This document shows positions 41,362 to 47,402 of a DNA stretch of 47,402 nucleotides, piece by piece. Both the position numbers and the translations under genes were made by a program. The notes under the pieces are model-generated. The model was not told the origin of the DNA. It made no database searches and saw only the letters and a list, made by a program, of their open reading frames with translations. Every line of letters begins with the position of its first letter. Positions within the stretch are counted from its first letter, which is position 1. The stretch is from Rhodocyclaceae bacterium. GTDB lineage: Bacteria > Pseudomonadota > Gammaproteobacteria > Burkholderiales > Rhodocyclaceae. The DNA is taken from contig JARRBR010000005.1 in assembly GCA_029982755.1 (NCBI GenBank), positions 1 to 47,402 on the forward strand, in the 5' to 3' direction.

Positions 41362-43320
41362 ATGGACTGCGCACCATCCATCCCTTCCGCTGCCGCGCTG
41401 CGCACCCTGGCCCTCGTCGGCCACCCCAACGTCGGCAAGTCGGTGCTGTTCCACCGCCTCACCGGCACCTATGTCACGGTGTCGAACTACCCCGGCACCA
41501 CGGTCGAGGTCTCGCGCGCCACGCCGCGCTTCGACCGCGAGGCCTCGCTGCTCGACACTCCGGGCGTACTCGCCCTGCCCTCGCGCAGCGACGACGAGCG
41601 CGCCACCATGCGTGCGCTGCTCAACGAGGACATGCGCACGCTGATCCAGGTCGGCGATGCGAAGAACCTGCGCCGCACCCTCAACCTCACCGCCCTGCTG
41701 GCCGAGCTGGGCGTGCCGATGGTGATGGCTCTGAACATGACCGACGAGGCCCGGGCGCGCGGGGTCACGGTGGATACCGCTGCGCTGGCCGAGGCGCTGG
41801 GCGTGCCGGTGGTAGCGACGATCGCGACCGGCGGCGAAGGGGTCGCAGCGCTCACCGACGCGCTGGTGCGCGCCGCCATGCCGGCGCCGCTGCTGCGCTA
41901 CGACCCGGTGCTCGAGCGCGACATCGCCCGCATCGAGCAGCTCATCGTCGCCAACTGCCCGCACCCGCGGCTCTCGGCGCGCGGGCTGGCCATCCTCGCG
42001 ATCGGCCGCGACCAGGAGGTCGATGGCTGGCTCGCCGCCCAACCCGGCAGCGCCGAGGTGCGCGCGGCGCTGGCCGAGCTCACCACCCCGATCGGCCGCG
42101 ACACTCTGCCTGCCCGCCTCGCGCGCGAGCGCGGCGGCGCGGCCGAGGCGCTGGCCCGCACCGTTACCCGGCAGGCCGGCGGCAAGGACCGCACGCTGTC
42201 GATGCTGCTCGGCCGCATCGCGGTGCACCGGCTGTGGGGCTGGCCGATGCTCCTCGGGGTGCTTTACCTCGTGTATCTCTTCGTCGGCGACTTCGGCGCC
42301 AGCACCCTGGTCGGGCTGCTGGAGGAGGACTTCTTCGGCGAGGTGCTGAACCCGGCCGTCACCCAGTTCGTGCGCAGCCACGTCTCCACGCCGTGGCTGG
42401 CCGACCTCTTCGTCGGCGAGTACGGCCTGTGGACCATGGGCATGACCTACGCGCTGGCGCTGATCCTGCCGATCGTCACCACCTTCTTCCTCGCCTTCGG
42501 CGTGCTCGAGGATTCAGGCTATTTCTCGCGCCTGTCGGTGATCGCCAACCGCATGTTCGCCGCCATCGGCCTGAACGGCCGCGCGGTGCTGCCGATGGTG
42601 CTGGGCCTGGGCTGCGTAACCATGGCCACCCTCACCACCCGCATCCTGCACACCCCGCGCGAACGCCTGATCACCATCTACCTGATGGCGCTGGCGATCC
42701 CGTGCTCGGCGCAGTTAGGCGTGGTGCTCGGCCTGCTCGGCGGCATCTCCTTCGCCGCCGCGGTGATCTGGGTGGTGGCCATCGTCGGCGTGCTGCTGTT
42801 CACCGGCTGGCTGGCGAGCAAGGTCGTCCCCGGCCGGCGCGTGCCGCTGGTCACCGAACTGCCACCGATGCGCATGCCGGTGCTCGGCAACGTGCTGAAG
42901 AAGACCGGCGGGCGCCTGAAGTGGTACCTGATCGAGGTCATCCCGCTGTTCCTGATCGGCACCCTGATCATGTTCACGCTCGATCGCAGCGGCGCCCTGC
43001 CGTGGATCATCGAGGCCGGCGAGCCGCTGGTGGTGGGCTGGCTGGGGCTGCCGCCGGAGGCCAGCGCCGCCTTCGTGATGGGCTTCCTGCGCCGCGACTT
43101 CGGCGCCAGCGGACTGTTCGCACTGCAACACGAGCTGTCCATGATCCAGGCCGTGGTCGGCATGGTCACGATCACGCTGTTCGTGCCCTGCATCGCCAGC
43201 CTGATGATGATCGTCAAGGAGCAGGGCATGAAGGTGGCCGCGCTGATGCTGGCGATGATCATCCCCACCGCCTTCCTGGTCGGCGGCCTGCTCAACCACG
43301 GCCTGCGGCTGATCTTCTAA
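41362..43320 (+). CDS. feoB: Ferrous iron transporter FeoB (short/variant form)
   Basis: The protein has 652 residues, shorter than E. coli FeoB (773). The N-terminal G domain has G1 GHPNVGKS, a YPGTTVEV switch I, G3 DTPG and G4 NMTD. The membrane part has Gate regions GYFSRLSVIANRMFAAIGLNG, GLGCVTMATLTTR and IPCSAQLG, then a second Gate with GFLRRDFGASGLF. The first Gate cysteine is kept, but the usual GCNVPA reads GCVTMA. It imports Fe(II) across the inner membrane. A FeoA-like gene follows by 13 bp. Confidence 0.9.
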   Translation: MDCAPSIPSAAALRTLALVGHPNVGKSVLFHRLTGTYVTVSNYPGTTVEVSRATPRFDREASLLDTPGVLALPSRSDDERATMRALLNEDMRTLIQVGDAKNLRRTLNLTALLAELGVPMVMALNMTDEARARGVTVDTAALAEALGVPVVATIATGGEGVAALTDALVRAAMPAPLLRYDPVLERDIARIEQLIVANCPHPRLSARGLAILAIGRDQEVDGWLAAQPGSAEVRAALAELTTPIGRDTLPARLARERGGAAEALARTVTRQAGGKDRTLSMLLGRIAVHRLWGWPMLLGVLYLVYLFVGDFGASTLVGLLEEDFFGEVLNPAVTQFVRSHVSTPWLADLFVGEYGLWTMGMTYALALILPIVTTFFLAFGVLEDSGYFSRLSVIANRMFAAIGLNGRAVLPMVLGLGCVTMATLTTRILHTPRERLITIYLMALAIPCSAQLGVVLGLLGGISFAAAVIWVVAIVGVLLFTGWLASKVVPGRRVPLVTELPPMRMPVLGNVLKKTGGRLKWYLIEVIPLFLIGTLIMFTLDRSGALPWIIEAGEPLVVGWLGLPPEASAAFVMGFLRRDFGASGLFALQHELSMIQAVVGMVTITLFVPCIASLMMIVKEQGMKVAALMLAMIIPTAFLVGGLLNHGLRLIF

Positions 43321-43333
43321 GGAACATGCGACC

Positions 43334-43588
43334 ATGAACGCAAGCCACGCCCATCCGCAGGAACGCATCCGCCTCACCGGGACGCCGGTGGGCCGGATGG
43401 TGCGCATCACCGACTTCGGCGACGAGATCGACCCGCTGCAGCGCGAACAGCTCCACGCCTATGGACTGTCGGCCGCCCACGCGGTGAAAGTCCTGCAGCA
43501 GCAGCCAATGACGGTGCTGCTGTGCGAGCACGTGGAGCTCGCGATCGAGCACGCCGTCGCCCGCCACATCTGGGCCGAACCGGCGTGA
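43334..43588 (+). CDS. feoA: FeoA-domain protein
   Basis: The protein has 84 residues with the SH3-like FeoA fold signatures: GRMVRITDFGDEIDPLQREQ, LHAYGLSAAHAVKVLQQQP and a C-terminal CEHVELAIE segment. FeoA binds FeoB on the cytoplasmic side and supports iron transport. Here it lies downstream of feoB, the reverse of the E. coli order. Confidence 0.85.
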   Translation: MNASHAHPQERIRLTGTPVGRMVRITDFGDEIDPLQREQLHAYGLSAAHAVKVLQQQPMTVLLCEHVELAIEHAVARHIWAEPA

Positions 43589-43641
43589 ACGCACCGGCGC
43601 GACGCAAGCCCTGATCCAGCGCTCCCGCCCGCGCCGTTCGC

Positions 43642-44394
43642 TCAGCCGCGCTGGCGGCGCGCCTCGAACAGGCAGATGCCGCTCGCCACCGACACGTTCA
43701 GGCTCTCGACGCTGCCGTGCATCGGGATGCGCGCCAGCTCGTCGCAGGTGTCGCGGGTGAGCCGGCGCAGGCCGTCGCCCTCGGCGCCGAGCACCCAGGC
43801 GACCGGCACCTTCTGGTCGACGTCGTAGATGGATTTCCCGGCCTCGCCGGCGGCGCCGACCACCCACACGCCGGCGTCCTGCATCTCGCGCAATGCGCGC
43901 GCGAGGTTGGTGACGGTGATGTAGGGCACGGTGTCGGCAGCGCCGCTGGCGACCTTGACCGCGGTGGCATTGAGCCCCACGGCGCGGTCCTTGGGCGCGA
44001 CCACGGCATGCGCGCCCGCGGCGTCGGCCACGCGCAGGCAGGCGCCGAGGTTGTGCGGGTCCTGCACGCCGTCGAGCACCAGGATCAGCGCGTTCTCGTC
44101 CAGGCTGTCGAGCACGTCGGCGAGCTTGATCTCGCGCCGGGTGGCGTCGACCTTGGCGACCACGCCCTGGTGGCGGCGGGTGCCGACCAGGCCGTCGAGC
44201 TTGTCGCCCTCGGCCTGGCTGATACGCACGCCGACGGCTTCGGCCTGGGCGAGGAACTTCTTCACCCGCGCGTCCTTGCGGTCGGCAGAAAGGAAGATCT
44301 CGAGCACCGCATCGGGCGCGTGACGCAGCTTGGCGGAGACGGCGTGGAAGCCGTAGATCAGCTTGGTGGGGGTGTTCTCGGGTGCTTTAGCCAC
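43642..44394 (-). CDS. rlmB: 23S rRNA 2'-O-methyltransferase RlmB
   Basis: The protein has 250 residues. The N-terminal substrate-binding domain (about 10-85, YGFHAVSAKLRHAP) is followed by the SPOUT methyltransferase domain with motif 1 LDGVQDPHNLGACLRVADAAG, motif 2 WVLGAEGDGLRRLTRD and motif 3 IPMHGSVESLNVSVASGI. It methylates G2251 of 23S rRNA. Its ATG lies inside the end of rnr (8-bp overlap), the same rnr-rlmB order as in E. coli. Confidence 0.95.
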   Translation of the reverse strand: MAKAPENTPTKLIYGFHAVSAKLRHAPDAVLEIFLSADRKDARVKKFLAQAEAVGVRISQAEGDKLDGLVGTRRHQGVVAKVDATRREIKLADVLDSLDENALILVLDGVQDPHNLGACLRVADAAGAHAVVAPKDRAVGLNATAVKVASGAADTVPYITVTNLARALREMQDAGVWVVGAAGEAGKSIYDVDQKVPVAWVLGAEGDGLRRLTRDTCDELARIPMHGSVESLNVSVASGICLFEARRQRG

Positions 44395-47300
44395 GGTCGG
44401 TGCCCTTGGGGGTGGTCTTGCGGCCGGCGCGTCGTGCCGGAGCCGCAGTCGGGGGCGCGGATTCTAGCGCTTCGGCTGCAGGCGCGGCAGCGGGTTCGGC
44501 AACGGCCTTCTTCGCGCGCGTCTTGCGGGGCTTGGGTGCGGCGGGTTCCGGGCTTGCAGCCGGGGCCACGGGAGCGGCGGCCGGCTCGGCGGCTGCCTTC
44601 TTCGCACCTGCCTTCTTCTCACCTGTCTTGCGAGGTTTCGCCTGAGCAGGCGCCTGCACCGCAGCAGGCGTCTCGACGACCGGCTCGGCGCCGGCCTTCC
44701 TCGCCTGTGACTTGCGGGGCTTGGGCTCGGTGACCTCCGCCACGGCGACGGGCGCTTCGACGGCCGTCTTTTTCGCACGCGTGACGCGCGGCTTGGAAGT
44801 CGGGGGCTCAGCGGGCACCGTGACAGCGGTCGGAGACGCCACGACCGGCGCCGGCGCCACCTCGCCGACAGGTTCGGCCGCGGCCTTCTTCGCACGCGTG
44901 CTGCGGCTCTTGGATGCGACGGGCGCCGGGACGGCAACGAGAGTGTCCGTGACCGGCGCGGGAGCTGCCTGGGCGACCTGCTCCGCGGCGACCTTCTTCG
45001 CACGTTTGCTGCGCGCCTTGGGCTCGGCCGCTTCCGGGGCAGCGGCGGGCGCGGACGCAGCTTCGACCAGCGGCTCTGCAGCGCTATTCTTGCTGCGCGG
45101 CTTGCGCACCTCCTTCTTCCCGGCCTCGGGTTTGGCGGCAACGGGCGCGGGCTCGACCAGCTTCGGAAGCTCCCTGGGCGCGACCGGCAGCGGGCCTTCG
45201 ATCAGGCGGAAATCGATCTTGTTGGTCGCCATGTCCACCCGTACGAGCTGGACCCTGACCCGGTCGGAGAGGCGGAACTGCTTGCCCGTGCGCTCGCCCA
45301 TCAGGGCATGGCGAGTCTCGTCGTAGTGGAAATAGTCGCTGCCCAGGTCCGAGATGTGCAGCAGGCCCTCGATGAAGATGTCGTCGAGCGCGACGAAGAG
45401 ACCGAAGGGCACCACCGCCGACACGCTGCCGGTGAACTCCTCGCCGACACGGTCCTGCATGAAGTAGCACTTGAGGAAGGCGACCACGTCGCGGGTGGCC
45501 TCGTCGGCGCGGCGCTCGGTCATCGAGCAGTGCAGGCCGATCTGCTCCCAGTCGCCGGGGCGGTACTGCTCGCCCGCGAGCGCGGCCTTGATGCCGCGGT
45601 GGATCAGCAGGTCGGGATAGCGCCGGATCGGCGAGGTGAAGTGGGTGTAGGACTCGTAGGCCAGGCCGAAGTGGCCGACGTTGTCCGGGCTGTACATCGC
45701 CTGCTTGAGCGAGCGCAACATGACGGTCTGCAGCAGCTGGGCATCGGGCCGGTCCTTGACCTGCTCGAGCAGCTTCGCGAAATCGCCGGCGCGCGGCTCG
45801 TCGCCGCCGCCGAGACCGAGGCCGAACTCCTTGAGGAATTCGCGCAGCTTGGCGAGCTTGTCCTCGGAGGGGCTGTCGTGGACGCGGTACAGCGCCGGAT
45901 GCTCGCGCTTGGCGAGGAAGTCGGACGCGCACACGTTGGCGGCGAGCATGCACTCCTCGATCAGGCGGTGGGCGTCGTTGCGCACCTCGGGCACGATCTG
46001 CGCGATCTTGCCGTTGTCGTCGAAGATCATCCGTGTCTCGGTGGTCTCGAAGTCGATCGCACCGCGCGTCGCGCGCGCCGTGAGCAGCACGCGGAAGAGC
46101 CTGTCGAGGTTCTCCAGGTGGGGCAGTAGCTCGGCGAGCTCGCCACGCACCGCCGGATCGTTCTCGTACAACGCCGCCGCGACCTTGGTGTAGGTCAGTC
46201 GCGCATGCGACCAGATCACCGCGGGATAGAAGCGGTAGGACTTGATCGCGCCGGTCGCCGAGATGTTCATGTCGGCGACCATCGCCAGGCGCTCGACCTG
46301 CGGGTTCAGCGAGCACAGGCCGTTGGAGAGCTTCTCCGGCAGCATCGGGATCACCCGGCGCGGGAAGTATACCGAGTTGCCGCGGTCGAAGGCGTCCTGG
46401 TCGAGCGCGCTGCCGGCGTCCACATAGTGGGAGACGTCGGCGATGGCGACGATCAGGCGGAAGCCCTTGCCCTGGCGCTCGCAATACACCGCGTCGTCGA
46501 AGTCCCTGGCGGTCTCGCCGTCGATGGTGACCAGCGGCAGCTTGGTGAGGTCCTCGCGCCCGGCCCAGTCCTTCCTGCGCACGGCATCGGGCAGCTTGCG
46601 CGTCTGCGCCTTGGCCTCCGAGGAGAACTCGAAGGGCAGGTCGTGCTTGCGCAGCGCGATCTCGATCTCCATGCCCGGGTCGGCGTAGTTGCCGAGCACC
46701 TCGACGATGCGACCGATCGGCTGCGCGAACTTGGTGGGCTGCTCGACCAGCTCGACGGTGACGATCTGGCCCGGCTCGGGCTTCTTGCGCCCGCCCGGCG
46801 CGACCAGGATGTCCTGCGCCAGGCGGCGGTTCTCCGGCACGACGATCATCACGCCGTGCTCGTTGATGACGCGGCCGACCACGCGGGAGTTGGCGCGCTC
46901 GAGCACCTCGACCAGCTTGCCTTCGGGACGGCCGCGGCGGTCCTGGCCGGCGATGCGCACGATCACGCGGTCGCCATGGAGCACCTCGCGCATCTCCTTG
47001 GGGCCGAGGAAGATGTCCGGCCCGCCGTCGTCGCGGCGCAGGAAGCCGAAGCCGTCCGGATGGCCCTCGACGCGGCCCTTGATCAGGTCGGCCTTGGCCG
47101 GCAGCAAGTAGGCATCGCGGCGGTTGCGCACGACCTGGCCATCGCGCTCCATCGCGCGCAGGCGACGATCGAAGAAATCGAGCTCGTGCGGCGCGATGTC
47201 GAGCGCCGCGGCGAGTTCGGAGAAGGGCATCGGCACGCCGCGCTCGGCGAGGACCTGCAGCACGTATTCGCGGCTGGGCAGCGGGTTCTCGTACTGCTGC

Positions 47301-47402
47301 GTCTCGCGCGCGTGGAAGGGGTCGGCGAGGCGGATGGCGCTCGTCTGCACGCTGGCCGCGGCATGGGCCGCGGCGGCCTTGCGCGCGGCGCGGCTGCGCC
47401 CT
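44387..47402 (-). CDS. rnr: Ribonuclease R with long repeat tail (5' end beyond right edge)
   Basis: The frame is open to the right edge, with basic residues GRSRAARKAAAAH before a possible GTG start at 47350, so the true start is probably outside. From that GTG the protein has 987 residues. An N-terminal helix-turn-helix (DPFHARETQQYENPLPSREY onward) leads into two cold-shock domains, the RNB catalytic domain (about 245-575, with TIDGETARDFDDAVYCER and its Asp cluster) and an S1 domain (about 640-725, FTGSVSAVVPFGLFVALDD). The last 250 residues are a Lys/Ala/Pro repeat tail, much longer than the E. coli basic tail. RNase R degrades structured RNA. Confidence 0.95.
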   Translation of the reverse strand, partial: GRSRAARKAAAAHAAASVQTSAIRLADPFHARETQQYENPLPSREYVLQVLAERGVPMPFSELAAALDIAPHELDFFDRRLRAMERDGQVVRNRRDAYLLPAKADLIKGRVEGHPDGFGFLRRDDGGPDIFLGPKEMREVLHGDRVIVRIAGQDRRGRPEGKLVEVLERANSRVVGRVINEHGVMIVVPENRRLAQDILVAPGGRKKPEPGQIVTVELVEQPTKFAQPIGRIVEVLGNYADPGMEIEIALRKHDLPFEFSSEAKAQTRKLPDAVRRKDWAGREDLTKLPLVTIDGETARDFDDAVYCERQGKGFRLIVAIADVSHYVDAGSALDQDAFDRGNSVYFPRRVIPMLPEKLSNGLCSLNPQVERLAMVADMNISATGAIKSYRFYPAVIWSHARLTYTKVAAALYENDPAVRGELAELLPHLENLDRLFRVLLTARATRGAIDFETTETRMIFDDNGKIAQIVPEVRNDAHRLIEECMLAANVCASDFLAKREHPALYRVHDSPSEDKLAKLREFLKEFGLGLGGGDEPRAGDFAKLLEQVKDRPDAQLLQTVMLRSLKQAMYSPDNVGHFGLAYESYTHFTSPIRRYPDLLIHRGIKAALAGEQYRPGDWEQIGLHCSMTERRADEATRDVVAFLKCYFMQDRVGEEFTGSVSAVVPFGLFVALDDIFIEGLLHISDLGSDYFHYDETRHALMGERTGKQFRLSDRVRVQLVRVDMATNKIDFRLIEGPLPVAPRELPKLVEPAPVAAKPEAGKKEVRKPRSKNSAAEPLVEAASAPAAAPEAAEPKARSKRAKKVAAEQVAQAAPAPVTDTLVAVPAPVASKSRSTRAKKAAAEPVGEVAPAPVVASPTAVTVPAEPPTSKPRVTRAKKTAVEAPVAVAEVTEPKPRKSQARKAGAEPVVETPAAVQAPAQAKPRKTGEKKAGAKKAAAEPAAAPVAPAASPEPAAPKPRKTRAKKAVAEPAAAPAAEALESAPPTAAPARRAGRKTTPKGTDRG
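44400..45130 (-). repeat. Degenerate Lys/Ala/Pro repeats encoding the RNase R tail
   Basis: About seven degenerate copies of a unit like KPRxTRAKKAAAEP, separated by Ala/Pro/Val spacers, encode the C-terminal tail. Spacing is irregular (about 25-40 residues), so these are protein repeats rather than exact DNA repeats. The composition resembles histone H1-like bacterial proteins. Confidence 0.75.

Noticed and set aside
40344-43337. 997-codon plus-strand frame across the DUF1513 gene and feoB
   Set aside because: It is an out-of-frame shadow, rich in Arg, Pro, Ala and His, crossing two real genes and the gap between them.

Overview
The window reads as chromosomal DNA of a high-G+C betaproteobacterium, most like Rhodocyclales (Thauera/Azoarcus/Zoogloea type). 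This rests on gene families and gene order: a zapA-associated 6S RNA of betaproteobacterial type, hemP-bfd-bfr-tonB-exbBD, a malonyl-CoA decarboxylase, a PA2779/PA2778 pair, and strong G/C third-position bias throughout. The genus is inferred by eye, not by a search. No IS element, phage gene, tRNA, rRNA operon or CRISPR array was seen. Coding is dense, and many junctions are 4-bp ATGA overlaps.

Layout. (1) 1-6518, minus strand: a biofilm adhesin and type I secretion locus, in transcription order ABC exporter, HlyD adaptor, LuxR-type regulator with a pseudo-receiver, a small 'tryptophan synthase beta-like' protein, and a giant repeat adhesin with an N-terminal retention module that runs off the left edge. 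(2) 6691-10261, plus: a zinc uptake operon, zur, a 79-residue membrane miniprotein, ATPase, permease and His-rich binding protein. (3) 10316-11756, minus: TSUP and LysE-family transporters. (4) 12020-16716: a PA2779/PA2778 pair (the second a C39-like lipoprotein peptidase with a TPR-like tail), then a short KdpD-like kinase and KdpE-like regulator, convergent with trkH. (5) 16847-21170: 6S RNA, zapA with a coiled-coil partner, ilvD, a YceH-family gene, lgt. (6) 21181-27284: a pseudo-receiver protein, malonyl-CoA decarboxylase, and a three-gene operon of inner-membrane GGDEF/EAL protein, outer-membrane barrel and small periplasmic PstS-like protein.

(7) 27462-43588 is an iron and peroxide region: hemP, bfd-bfr, tonB-exbB-exbD, a Fur-superfamily regulator beside a di-haem cytochrome c peroxidase, a MacAB-TolC-type efflux operon, a TonB-dependent siderophore receptor, a DUF1513 protein, and feoB-feoA. 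Fur-box-like sequences precede hemP, the receptor and feoB. Two clean inverted repeats (one PerR/Irr-like, one FNR/ANR-like) lie between the peroxidase and the efflux operon. (8) 43642-47402, minus: rlmB and rnr, the latter with an unusually long Lys/Ala/Pro repeat tail and its start beyond the right edge.

The least explained parts are the GGDEF/EAL-barrel-periplasmic protein operon, the miniprotein in the zinc operon, the C39-like peptidase pair attached to a potassium-type two-component system, and the pseudo-receiver regulator with its small partner in the adhesin locus.
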